DNA of 10,134 nucleotides from Candidatus Altarchaeales archaeon (GCA_016867655.1 VGJA01000022.1:1-10134); one strand, 5' to 3'. Positions 1 through 7,195 are shown, counted from the first letter of the stretch. Notes: a model not told the origin generated them from the sequence alone. A program made the numbers and translations.

Positions 1-540
1 GCCCAGCATGACTTTTCTCAACGCGCGGTCGTTCATGTCCACCGTTCTTTTCCAGACCACTCTGGCCAGGTCTATGTTGAGTTTGTTTCCATGGTAGGCG
101 TGGTTGTCTATTACTGCCGCCAGGAGGTTGTTTGCAGCGGCTACTGCCGGAATGTCTCCTGTGAACAGCAGGTTTATGTCTTCCATGGGGACAACTTGCG
201 AATAACCTCCGCCTGCTGCTCCTCCCTTGATGCCAAAACAAGGCCCCAAGGATGGCTCACGAATGCAGATGAAGGATTTTTTACCAAGCTTGCGCAAAGC
301 CTGAGCTAGGCCAATGGTCACCGTTGTTTTGCCTTCACCTCCTGAAGTGGGCGTCATGCAAGACACCAGTATGAGCTTCCCATCTTTCTTGTTTTTCAGC
401 TTTTCAAGCAGTTTGAAAGAGACTTTGGCTTTGTATCTACCATACAACTCTAAGTCGCCTTCATCCAAACCAACTTCCTTTGCTATTTCAACAACGGGCT
501 TTAGCTTGATGCTGTGCTCAATCTCCAAGTCAGACTTCAT
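1..540 (-). CDS. fhs: Formate-tetrahydrofolate ligase (10-formyl-THF synthetase), N-terminal 180 residues, cut by window edge
   Basis: Cytoplasmic enzyme that joins formate to tetrahydrofolate using ATP, giving 10-formyl-THF for one-carbon metabolism. Reading the minus strand from 540 gives 180 uninterrupted codons to base 1. Seen: the N-terminal [10 protein letters not shown] start, ELYGRYKAK (31-39), the nucleotide-binding loop [11 protein letters not shown] (63-73), [19 protein letters not shown] (94-112), [13 protein letters not shown] (117-129) and [13 protein letters not shown] (163-175), all signature blocks of the family in the right order. The full protein is usually about 550-600 aa, so roughly a third is present. 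The ATG at 540 is preferred because a TATA-like box lies about 28 nt upstream, which suits a leaderless message; an in-frame ATG at 552 would add four residues. Two positions that are usually histidine, from memory of bacterial enzymes, are Pro131 and Asn137 here. The neighbouring hpt gene also concerns purines. Confidence 0.95.
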   Translation of the reverse strand, partial: MKSDLEIEHSIKLKPVVEIAKEVGLDEGDLELYGRYKAKVSFKLLEKLKNKKDGKLILVSCMTPTSGGEGKTTVTIGLAQALRKLGKKSFICIREPSLGPCFGIKGGAAGGGYSQVVPMEDINLLFTGDIPAVAAANNLLAAVIDNHAYHGNKLNIDLARVVWKRTVDMNDRALRKVMLG

Positions 541-560
541 TTTGGAATACATATTTGAAG

Positions 561-576
561 CGGCTTTTATAACCCT
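561..576 (-). promoter_or_regulatory. TATA-like promoter element for fhs
   Basis: On the minus strand this reads GGGTTATAAAAGCCG, with a TTATAAAA core at 565-572. Its centre is about 28 nt upstream of the fhs ATG at 540, the usual archaeal TATA-to-start-site distance, so transcription would begin at or near the start codon. It sits in the 66-nt gap after the hpt stop codon, suggesting fhs can be transcribed independently of the upstream cluster. No clear BRE or T-rich terminator is visible in the gap. Confidence 0.55.
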
Positions 577-606
577 GGGTGGGGGTAGAATTTTAGCGAC
601 AGTGTC

Positions 607-1179
607 TTATTTCAGGATTCTGACTTTGTTTTCTGCTATGTCTATTTTAACCAATGTTTTGACTTTGTGCCCTGTTTTTTCCTCAACTGTTTTTCTGCCT
701 TCCCCTCTTTCTATCACACAGACTATGTCCTTTATTTCCGCACCAGCCTTCTGCAGGCCTTTTATTACTGCAGCAAGCGTGCCTCCAGTGCTGACTACAG
801 CGTCCACCAACAGTATTCTGTCGCCTTTTTTTATGCCATTAATATACATCTTTCCCTTGCTGTAGCCTGTGCTCTGGTCTAAGACTATTTCGCCTGGAAG
901 CCAGTATTGTTTCTTCCTTATGACATTGAAGGGAATGCCAGTCTTCTGCGACAATACTGCAGCAATGTGGATGCCCATCGCCTCCATGGTGACAAGGACA
1001 TCTACATTGGAAGTGTCAGCAACCTTCAATATGCCCTCGCAGATTTCATCCAATAATTCAGGCTTAATCGGCGGAATAGTGTCAGTCAAAGGATGAACGA
1101 AATAACTATATTCCCCGCGTTTGACCACTTTGGAATTCCTAAGCGACTCCTCAAGCAAAGGCAATCTAGGTTTGGCCAT
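607..1179 (-). CDS. hpt: Archaeal-type hypoxanthine/guanine phosphoribosyltransferase
   Basis: Predicted cytoplasmic purine-salvage enzyme that transfers phosphoribose from PRPP to hypoxanthine (and possibly guanine) to form the nucleotide. The 190-aa length and layout match archaeal Hpt: an N-terminal block VVKRGEYSYFVHPLTD (18-33), TMEAMGIHIAA (64-74), RKKQYWLPGE (88-97), TGYSKGKMYING (104-115) and the PRPP-binding motif LLVDAVVSTGGT (123-134). The usual pair of acidic residues at the start of that motif is Asp126-Ala127, so the second acid is missing. The start lies 1 nt after the trkH stop codon (TAG-A-ATG), with only a weak purine-rich stretch upstream, so translation is probably coupled to trkH. 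Stop is TAA. A related PRTase with altered base specificity, or a regulator, is the main alternative. Confidence 0.88.
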   Translation of the reverse strand: MAKPRLPLLEESLRNSKVVKRGEYSYFVHPLTDTIPPIKPELLDEICEGILKVADTSNVDVLVTMEAMGIHIAAVLSQKTGIPFNVIRKKQYWLPGEIVLDQSTGYSKGKMYINGIKKGDRILLVDAVVSTGGTLAAVIKGLQKAGAEIKDIVCVIERGEGRKTVEEKTGHKVKTLVKIDIAENKVRILK

Positions 1180-1180
1180 T

Positions 1181-2746
1181 CTACTTCTTTCTAATCGGTA
1201 TAATCTTCTCGGCCGCTTTCTCCCCAGTACGGTAGACTTCAGTGGAGATGTGCGTCGCCCTTTTCAATGCTAAATATACCACTCCAAGAAGCACGAACAC
1301 TGCCAGTATCTCCAGACGGCCGGCCCACATCAAGAGAATATAAGTTATTTTTATCATTGGCGGCGCTTGGTAGGTTGCAATGTTCACTGAGAGTCCCGTA
1401 TTCCCAAGTGCGGAAGACGTCTCAAACATCGAGTTAATCATGCTATGTCCATAGAACATTGTTATCAACGAGCCTAAGATAAACAGTATCACATACGCTG
1501 CTGCGACAGTCAAAGCACCTCTTGCAGTGCGGTCGCTGATTACTGCAGGGTGTATGTGATGATATTTCTGCACGATTACCGCATTTTCAGGAAGTATCAT
1601 CTTTTTCATCTCACCTATGAACAGTTGTATTATAACTCCCACTCTGAGGGCCTTTATTCCAGCTGATGTGGAGCCTACTGAGCCGCCCAACAGCATTGCC
1701 ACAGTGACTGCAAAAAGGCTTATGTAAGGCCATTCTCCAGCCAGCTGTGCTGGATTTATGTTTGAAAGCCCTGCTCCCGTATGGCCCGAAATCAGCTGGA
1801 AGAATCCTCTTCTGAACAAAGTGACATATCCCGAGTAGGTGTTGAAGTAAAGCAGGAACGACATGGTTATCGCAGTCAATACTAACACTGTCATCGAGAA
1901 GGTTATGATTTCAATGTTTCTCTTCAATTCAGCCCTGTTTCCAGTGAGCACTGTGAAGTGTAGCATGAAGTTCATCGAGCCTATCAGGCATATCATTATC
2001 ACAATGGTTTCATATATCAAACTGTGGTAGAAGAGGATGTTCTGGGAGTGCGGGGCGAAGCCTCCAGTGCCAAAAGCAGCCATGGTGACAGTAACTGCAT
2101 CAAAGATTGACTCTCCTAAGCTCATACCCCCATACAGTCCTGCTATTGTAAGTGCAGCTGAACCTAGGAAGAGGAAGAAGAAACATAATCCTATAATCAT
2201 TCTGGTGGTCTTTGTTATGCTGGGGAATATCCTCTCGTCCCTGCCTTCCGAAGTGTACAGTTTTACCGAGCCTGGACTGCTTTTCGACAAAAGCGCTAGG
2301 GCGAAAACCACTATGCCTGCGCCGCCTATGAACTGGGTGAAATGTCGCCAGAAGTTTACTGCATGCGACAAATGATCGATGTCAGGGATCATGCTCAATC
2401 CAGTTCCAGTCCAGCCGCTCATGCCGTCAAATGTCCCATCAAGAATAGTATTCAAAGAACCGCTGGTCCAAAGTGGCAGCCCAGCAAGAACAGCGCCAAT
2501 GCCGTATATCATGGACGAGACTACGATTGCGTGCCTCAGCTTCAAGTCGTCTTCGCTTGGAAAGAGGATTTGCAGTATGTTGCTAAGCAGGAATGAAAGT
2601 GCCGCAGCCATGATAAAATCAGGGATGACGTCAAACTCCATGTAGGCTACTGCAAGTGGTATTGGAAACAACAGCAGTATCCCTATGTTCCTCACCAGCT
2701 TTCCAAGGCTGGAGCCCACAACCAAGACGTCTCTGTTGCTTATCAT
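1181..2746 (-). CDS. trkH: TrkH/KtrB-family potassium transporter, membrane subunit
   Basis: Integral membrane K+ uptake protein of the superfamily made of four M1-P-M2 repeats. The 521-aa length is typical. The four pore-loop filters are visible: WTGTGLS (112-118), FGTGGF (225-230), HTGAGLS (322-328) and LGNTGLS (447-453). Each has a glycine of the selectivity filter. FIGGAGIVVFALALL (139-153), GGSVGSTSAGIK (354-365) and the C-terminal MWAGRLEIL (473-481) are also family landmarks. The protein normally works with a cytoplasmic RCK/TrkA regulatory subunit, which is not in this window. The ATG overlaps the stop codon of the upstream 69-aa gene as ATGA, indicating coupled translation, and the stop is 1 nt before hpt. 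The tail (497-521) is basic and predicted cytoplasmic. TrkH versus KtrB cannot be decided here. Confidence 0.93.
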   Translation of the reverse strand: MISNRDVLVVGSSLGKLVRNIGILLLFPIPLAVAYMEFDVIPDFIMAAALSFLLSNILQILFPSEDDLKLRHAIVVSSMIYGIGAVLAGLPLWTSGSLNTILDGTFDGMSGWTGTGLSMIPDIDHLSHAVNFWRHFTQFIGGAGIVVFALALLSKSSPGSVKLYTSEGRDERIFPSITKTTRMIIGLCFFFLFLGSAALTIAGLYGGMSLGESIFDAVTVTMAAFGTGGFAPHSQNILFYHSLIYETIVIMICLIGSMNFMLHFTVLTGNRAELKRNIEIITFSMTVLVLTAITMSFLLYFNTYSGYVTLFRRGFFQLISGHTGAGLSNINPAQLAGEWPYISLFAVTVAMLLGGSVGSTSAGIKALRVGVIIQLFIGEMKKMILPENAVIVQKYHHIHPAVISDRTARGALTVAAAYVILFILGSLITMFYGHSMINSMFETSSALGNTGLSVNIATYQAPPMIKITYILLMWAGRLEILAVFVLLGVVYLALKRATHISTEVYRTGEKAAEKIIPIRKK

Positions 2747-2952
2747 ATTCTCTTACCTAAAAATGTTAGTGCTATAGCCAATGCCAAAACCGCTAGCATT
2801 AGGATTGCCATAAAAACCACTTCCGCGGCCATCCCAAGGATAGCGTTTTTTTCTATCCTGAATACGCTAAACAATATACTTCGTACATTTTCTATTTTCA
2901 ACACACTCAGCATGTTATTGACCATCTCTTTTAATCTTTCACTGTGTGACAT
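2743..2952 (-). CDS. Small single-span membrane protein, unknown function (69 aa)
   Basis: I do not recognise this protein. An upstream in-frame ATG exists at 3117, but it would overlap the OB-fold gene by nearly 190 nt. The ATG at 2952 has a good Shine-Dalgarno GAGGAG 9 nt upstream and overlaps that gene by only 22 nt, so it is chosen. The N-terminal 38 residues are amphipathic and carry a short imperfect duplication, LSVLKIEN (15-22) and FSVFRIEKN (28-36). One strongly hydrophobic helix follows (about 41-65), ending in the basic GKRI. The stop codon overlaps the trkH start as ATGA. Position and size suggest a small accessory protein of TrkH or of the OB-fold protein, but this is inference. 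There are no cysteines or catalytic motifs. Confidence 0.75.
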   Translation of the reverse strand: MSHSERLKEMVNNMLSVLKIENVRSILFSVFRIEKNAILGMAAEVVFMAILMLAVLALAIALTFLGKRI

Positions 2953-3473
2953 TTTTTTATTCTCCTCATCACTATTATCAAAGGTATGTTGGCCACCAAA
3001 ACCAGTAGTGTGAAAAAGACTTTTGACATGCTTACCGGGTGTTCCACCACATATCCCAGCGCAATCACCCTCACACTTTTCGCGTGTATGTCCGTGTCGC
3101 CTCCATGCTCCCTGCATGCCCGGTTGAACATGCCTGTGACTTCAATCATATCACCCTTGTGATGGTAGTCTCCTGAAATCATGTTTTCTTCCAGCATCTC
3201 CAGGGGCACATAAACTCCTATGGCATATGTTCCGTCATAGACGCTAATCCAAGCCATCTGGCCTCTTTCCATGACGTCTCCAACAACCTCGCCAAAATAG
3301 ATGACTGTTTTGCCGTCGTACTGGAAGGTGTTGTTTAAAAGAATCTCGCTTGTTACCTTCTGGGCTTCAGAGGCTCGTTCAGGAGTTTGGGCTGTTGTTT
3401 GTTGCACCAGTAGAAACAGCACTGCCGTTAGGCATAGCATGCATGCGGTCCTAATCCTTTTGTTGTTTGGCAT
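2931..3473 (-). CDS. Exported, membrane-anchored OB-fold protein
   Basis: 180-aa protein with a predicted signal peptide (1 to about 28, ending TTA before Gln29), a central beta-rich domain (about 50-140), one C-terminal transmembrane helix (about 150-169) and a short basic tail. The central part, with KTVIYFGEVVGDV (55-67), AWISVYDGTYAIGVYVP (74-90), KGDMIEVTGMF (106-116) and KSVRVIALG (132-140), has the strand pattern of an OB fold of the nucleic-acid-binding (tRNA-anticodon-like) type. The signal peptide puts it outside the cytoplasm, so a nucleic-acid role is doubtful; protein, sugar or metal binding is equally possible. Cys120, His123 and His130 in ACREHGGDTDIHA form a cluster that could bind metal. 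The start overlaps the GT-C-like gene by 23 nt and has GAAGG about 6 nt upstream. Function unknown. Confidence 0.8.
   Translation of the reverse strand: MPNNKRIRTACMLCLTAVLFLLVQQTTAQTPERASEAQKVTSEILLNNTFQYDGKTVIYFGEVVGDVMERGQMAWISVYDGTYAIGVYVPLEMLEENMISGDYHHKGDMIEVTGMFNRACREHGGDTDIHAKSVRVIALGYVVEHPVSMSKVFFTLLVLVANIPLIIVMRRIKKCHTVKD
2962..2967 (-). promoter_or_regulatory. Shine-Dalgarno site that fixes the start of the 69-aa gene
   Basis: GAGGAG on the minus strand, 9 nt before the ATG at 2952. It lies inside the 3' end of the OB-fold gene and supports the short 69-aa product over the 124-aa extended reading. Confidence 0.6.
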
Positions 3474-6240
3474 TTTTCTTCCTTCTAATAAAATGTAGAA
3501 CCACTGTTAATAAACCCAAATACGTCAACGCGAGGCCGATGTAGTCTACTGTAGTGCTTCCATAGTAGAGTCTGACGTTGCTGCCTTCCGGATAAACCAG
3601 CATGAAGGCTGGAGTCACCAAATAGACTTTTTCCGCGCCTTCCGCCTTCCAGTTTGGGAAGTAGGAGACTTTTACTATGTGCGGCTTGCCAGGGCAGGTT
3701 GTGTTGAACTCTATCACTTCCTCTTTCATGGATTCTGTTATCTGGCAGTTGTTGTCTACTTTTTCTGACTTCAGGTTCACTACCTCAGGTTTCACATCAG
3801 GCGACACTCTTGGCACCACATCAGGCATGCTATTGCCTTCCAAGTCCAGCAATTTCGCATAAAAGCCCCAGCCGCTGACAACATTTTCTATTTTAATCAC
3901 AACCAAGTTCCAGCCTTTGCTCAAGTTTAACTCAACCTTGTCTGTTACTCCAATAGTACCTCTGTGTATGTGGTTGACATGCACCAGCCTGTTGTTCAGC
4001 CAGATTTTAACTCCGTCGTCGCTTCCATACCAAAAGTTTATTGTCCTGTCTTCTGGAGAATAGACGTATGTTGCTGCATAGGCTATAACGCCCTCGGCAT
4101 TCGGCTCGTAGGCTGTGTACATGTCGACAAAACCGCCAGCGCTACTATAGTATTTGCTCCATCTCTTGCCGTTGCCGCATTCCACTCCTTCAGCGGGTTT
4201 GGCGTTCTCCTCGTCCATATACCTTATGTCCAGCCCGTAGTCCAAAGAACTGTTCCAAGAGTTTTCAGGCGTCCATGGAACATACCTCTCGTTGGGAAAC
4301 ACTCCGCACAACAACCATTCGCCGACATACTCTGGCTGCTTGCCCATCAATGTAGACCATATGACCCTACTGTCTGGATATATGCTTTTGAAGTATCTCT
4401 TGTCTTCTTTTCTAATATTTTTTGTTATTGCTATTGGAGTCTCAAGGTTCTGCGTGTCTGAAAACCACCGCATGGCAAGAAACTTCCAGTCTTTGTCCTC
4501 TGTCAATACGGGATTATATTCCGGAACATAGACATAGTTTCCTTTGTTTGTTGTAAGCTCGTAGACTTCATGCTGCCCTGTTTTTCCAACCAGCCTCCAC
4601 TCCTGATTCTTGCTGAAGGCATTCTTCACCATGTCCTCAACCGCGATAAAATACTTTATGTTGTACAGCTTCATGTGCTCTGTACCTCTTGTGAGGTTGA
4701 ACCTTGTTGGGGTCATTATTCTCGGAAAGCCTGCGCAATGCGTCGACGTCTCGCACTGTATGTAATAGGTAAAAAGTGATGAAAGCCCAGACTGGACTAT
4801 GCCGCCTTCAGTCATCGGCTTTCCGATGAAATAAGGCAGTGCCTCAAAAGCCCTGGAGCTGCTTAACGGGACATTCTTGTCAGAAAGGTCGTTGGCCACT
4901 CTCCCCGGAGTGCCCTTCAGTATGTTCAGAATGTCCTTGTATGTGTTCCAAGCCATCTTCGACTCATAGCCTTCGTAGTTTCCGACAATCCAGCTTGCAG
5001 TAAAGGTTACCGCCTTATTGAGATACAAAACAACCAACACTGCAACCACCAGAGGCAGTATTGCATCAATGATTCTCGTGGTGAACAAAAAACGCAGTCT
5101 GGCTTTCTTGAAAAACAAATTCACAATGGAAACCAAGTTTTCCAGAAGGATTACAACTCCGTATGCTGCCAGCATGAACAGGTAGTAGTAGTGGAAGGCC
5201 CAGAACCTTATGTTCGCCATGTTCAAGTCAAAGGCAAAATAAAAAAGGATTATGGAACATACTGCTGTGTAAAACATGTACAACACCGGTTTTTCCCACC
5301 TTCTGAATGCGACAAACAGTCCATAGGCTGCGAACGCCATCGCAACCCAGGCTTCAGTCGGATACAGCTTCCATACATTTATGTTCCAGTCTTCTCCAAA
5401 GCCGACGCTGTACTCCAGCTTGCTTGCCAAGGACAGGGTCCAGAACGCAGTCAAGAGGAAGGCTATTGCATAAGTCTTGAAAAGTATTGCAAACCTTTCA
5501 ACGAACTTCTTCCTGCTTTTTGTTATGAGCAGGAACAATGACCCAAAGCCTGCGACCAGTGTTGTAGTCAAGTGCGTGAATATCACAAAGGAAAACAAGA
5601 GCGGGTTTATCATCCTAAACTTGCCCTCTTCAACGCTCTTGTATATTGTTCCAAGATACAAAACCATGGCTGCAAAACTCAAGGAGACTGATATTTCTCC
5701 TGCAAGCATGCTCGCTATGTTCAAACCCCAGACGGTCTGCCTCTCGTGGAACAGAAACAAAAGGCTTAATATCGCTCCGACAGCCGGAATGGGGAACCTC
5801 AACCTCATGTACTTCAAAGAAAGCAGTGTGAATACAGGCAGCGTAAAAATCCCCAAAACAGAAACGATCTTGAACGCTATCTCCAAGGGTATCAAGTAGC
5901 TCAAAAGGGCCATCATCAAGTATGGCATGAAAAAGTAGTATTGGAACATTGGGAAGCCGGCCCACCAGCCCGGGCTCCAGCCGAAAAATTTTCCATGCGG
6001 CAGGAGATAGTCCCTCATGTAAGAGGCGAGATAGTTGTGGGCGCAGGTGTCGCCTCCGGCAGTGTTAGTCTTCAGTAAAAGCAGCCTTGGGTTGAAGTAG
6101 CTCAAAAGAAACCAGATTACAACAACCAAAGTAATCAGGTTCACCACCCTCTCAACACGCTCTATTCTATGGTCTACAGCCGCCTTTTCATCTAGCTTTT
6201 TGCTTTCTGGCCTTCTTTTCTGGCCTGCCTTTTTTCTCAT
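3451..6240 (-). CDS. Large GT-C-like (PTPS-related) membrane protein with C-terminal carbohydrate-binding-like domain
   Basis: 929-aa polytopic protein. A basic cytoplasmic N-terminus (1-30) leads to a first helix (about 33-50). The first external loop has GGDTCAHNY (62-70), followed by FFGWSPGWWAGFPMFQYYFFMP (85-106), the hallmark of the '6-pyruvoyl-tetrahydropterin synthase-related' membrane family, which despite its name resembles GT-C glycosyltransferases using polyprenyl-linked sugars. Asp64 is the likely catalytic or metal-binding residue. About ten more helices run to 408. A large extracellular part follows, including a beta-sandwich (about 637-802; EWLLCGVFPN, YGSDDGVKIWLNN, LSKGWNLVVIKIEN) of the PA14/NPCBM-like sort found in carbohydrate-binding proteins. 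A YfhO-like end (855-895; KVSYFPNWKAEGA) precedes a last helix (about 899-917) and a basic tail. Probable role: transfer or modification of cell-surface sugars; substrate unknown. It overlaps the upstream gene by 53 nt and the OB-fold gene by 23 nt. Confidence 0.82.
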   Translation of the reverse strand: MRKKAGQKRRPESKKLDEKAAVDHRIERVERVVNLITLVVVIWFLLSYFNPRLLLLKTNTAGGDTCAHNYLASYMRDYLLPHGKFFGWSPGWWAGFPMFQYYFFMPYLMMALLSYLIPLEIAFKIVSVLGIFTLPVFTLLSLKYMRLRFPIPAVGAILSLLFLFHERQTVWGLNIASMLAGEISVSLSFAAMVLYLGTIYKSVEEGKFRMINPLLFSFVIFTHLTTTLVAGFGSLFLLITKSRKKFVERFAILFKTYAIAFLLTAFWTLSLASKLEYSVGFGEDWNINVWKLYPTEAWVAMAFAAYGLFVAFRRWEKPVLYMFYTAVCSIILFYFAFDLNMANIRFWAFHYYYLFMLAAYGVVILLENLVSIVNLFFKKARLRFLFTTRIIDAILPLVVAVLVVLYLNKAVTFTASWIVGNYEGYESKMAWNTYKDILNILKGTPGRVANDLSDKNVPLSSSRAFEALPYFIGKPMTEGGIVQSGLSSLFTYYIQCETSTHCAGFPRIMTPTRFNLTRGTEHMKLYNIKYFIAVEDMVKNAFSKNQEWRLVGKTGQHEVYELTTNKGNYVYVPEYNPVLTEDKDWKFLAMRWFSDTQNLETPIAITKNIRKEDKRYFKSIYPDSRVIWSTLMGKQPEYVGEWLLCGVFPNERYVPWTPENSWNSSLDYGLDIRYMDEENAKPAEGVECGNGKRWSKYYSSAGGFVDMYTAYEPNAEGVIAYAATYVYSPEDRTINFWYGSDDGVKIWLNNRLVHVNHIHRGTIGVTDKVELNLSKGWNLVVIKIENVVSGWGFYAKLLDLEGNSMPDVVPRVSPDVKPEVVNLKSEKVDNNCQITESMKEEVIEFNTTCPGKPHIVKVSYFPNWKAEGAEKVYLVTPAFMLVYPEGSNVRLYYGSTTVDYIGLALTYLGLLTVVLHFIRRKKNAKQQKD

Positions 6241-7069
6241 CTCTCCCCCCTGGTTTCTCCCTTAACATAAAAAATACAACGACGACTCCAACAAGCAGTA
6301 TGAGCAGTATCAAAGCCCACTGGAATTCCTTGAACAAATTTTCGCCAATCTGCATGCCCAAAGGCTTCACTATTTTGGCCCTGCCCTGGGCGATGGACGA
6401 ATAAACCCTGCCGTCTTCGATATAAGACACCGAAGCCAAAATAAGGTAATCGCTGTCATAGAGCGCGCCATTAGACCAGATGTTGTTCTCCACCACAGTG
6501 TTCGACTGTCCTGTAAGCTGTATATCCTTTACAGTGATATTTGCTTCAATCTCCTTTGGCGTGTAAAGCCTTATGGTCAGGTTGTGTTCCTTAGAGTCCT
6601 GGTTATAAACCTTCAGGTTGAACCCCACTTGATCAGGACCAGTGATTTCCACAGTCGGTATCATAAGCTGAACCTTTGAGCCCATGCCCTCTTTATATTT
6701 GATATACTCAGGAAAGATTATCGAAAAAGGGTATGAATTCCTGTCTGAATAATGCAGCATAATCACAACAGGATACCTCCCCTCTACAGCGTTTTGAGGA
6801 AATTTGATGTCCAAAACCCCGCTGAGCGGCTGGTTTGGCCTCAAGCTGGGGGAGTAAACGCTGCTTGAAGTAAACCCCTCAGGCAGTATAGTTTCTAAAA
6901 ATATCTGATAAGCTGTCTCATCCCCAGCGTTCACAAGCGAAAAGTTTATCCTCGCTTGCTGGTCTGAAACAACCTCAGACATGGTTCTAAGGTGCATTGT
7001 AAACCCTGCCGAGGCCGAGCCTGCTAAAAGCAGCAATATTGCAAGCCAAAGAATAGACCGCTTTCCCAT
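6188..7069 (-). CDS. Exported membrane-anchored protein with Ig-like (NEW3/CARDB-type) domains
   Basis: 293-aa protein: signal peptide (1 to about 21, ending SASA), an extracellular beta-rich region, one transmembrane helix (about 250-268) and a Lys/Arg-rich cytoplasmic tail (269-293). The region 33-118, with INFSLVNAGDETAYQIFLE (41-59) and LPEGF (62-66), matches the pattern of NEW3/CARDB-like adhesion domains. A second beta-sandwich (about 132-235) follows, starting VQLMIPTVEITGP. Sequons NFS, NLT and NIT suggest N-glycosylation. It has no catalytic motif and probably acts as a scaffold or partner of the GT-C-like protein encoded immediately downstream, whose start lies inside this gene. The message probably starts at or near the ATG because a TATA-like box lies about 29 nt upstream and no good Shine-Dalgarno is seen. 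First gene of the compact cluster that ends at hpt. Confidence 0.8.
   Translation of the reverse strand: MGKRSILWLAILLLLAGSASAGFTMHLRTMSEVVSDQQARINFSLVNAGDETAYQIFLETILPEGFTSSSVYSPSLRPNQPLSGVLDIKFPQNAVEGRYPVVIMLHYSDRNSYPFSIIFPEYIKYKEGMGSKVQLMIPTVEITGPDQVGFNLKVYNQDSKEHNLTIRLYTPKEIEANITVKDIQLTGQSNTVVENNIWSNGALYDSDYLILASVSYIEDGRVYSSIAQGRAKIVKPLGMQIGENLFKEFQWALILLILLVGVVVVFFMLREKPGGRDEKKGRPEKKARKQKAR
6241..6250 (-). promoter_or_regulatory. Purine-rich ribosome-binding stretch before the GT-C-like gene
   Basis: Reads GGGGGGAGAG directly before the ATG at 6240. The G-run can pair with the 16S tail, though the spacing is short. It supports this start despite the 53-nt overlap with the upstream gene. 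Confidence 0.45.
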
Positions 7070-7080
7070 CTTTGTGTATA

Positions 7081-7195
7081 GTAATATGAGATGTTAATTA
7101 TATTCCCTTCTCAGCCATTGTGCCATAATATGAGATGTCAGTCATTGTGCCGTAATGTGAGATGTCAATTATATCTTCCCTTCAGTCGTTATGCC
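7081..7195 (-). repeat. Three-unit tandem repeat (44 + 27 + 44 nt) spanning a gene end and the next promoter
   Basis: On the minus strand, unit A is 7195-7152, unit B 7151-7125 and unit C 7124-7081. Each starts GGCAYAAYGRCTGA and ends CATCTCAYATTAY. Units A and C have 17 extra bases between these parts, containing GATATAATTGA or GAATATAATTAA; unit B lacks exactly these 17. Unit A includes the last codons and stop (TGA) of the propeller gene, so the array looks like duplication of a gene end plus promoter, followed by a deletion between short TGA repeats. Non-coding beyond the stop; no spacers, so not CRISPR. Confidence 0.85.
7092..7104 (-). promoter_or_regulatory. TATA-like element for the surface/trkH/hpt cluster
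   Basis: ATATAATTAA on the minus strand within repeat unit C, centred about 29 nt upstream of the ATG at 7069, which suits a leaderless start. A near copy (ATATAATTGA, about 7166-7175) in unit A could be a second, upstream promoter. Confidence 0.5.

Noticed and set aside
541..606. Terminator between hpt and fhs
   Set aside because: No T-run or stable hairpin in the coding direction; only a TATA-like element is visible.
314..865. Plus-strand 183-aa open frame
   Set aside because: Antisense to fhs and hpt, both recognised families; Ser/Pro/Phe-rich composition is typical of a shadow frame.
2743..3117. 124-aa reading of the small membrane gene
   Set aside because: It would overlap the OB-fold gene by nearly 190 nt, its first 55 residues look like out-of-frame sequence, and a good Shine-Dalgarno precedes the internal ATG at 2952.
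3964..4461. Plus-strand 165-aa open frame
   Set aside because: Antisense to the extracellular part of the GT-C-like gene, which continues unbroken and matches known domain patterns.
3451..6240. Name '6-pyruvoyl-tetrahydropterin synthase-related' taken as a pterin enzyme
   Set aside because: The protein is a polytopic membrane protein with GT-C-like landmarks and no pterin synthase motif; the family name is historical.
7081..7195. Possible CRISPR array
   Set aside because: Units are directly adjacent with no unique spacers and the middle one is shortened; it overlaps a gene end.
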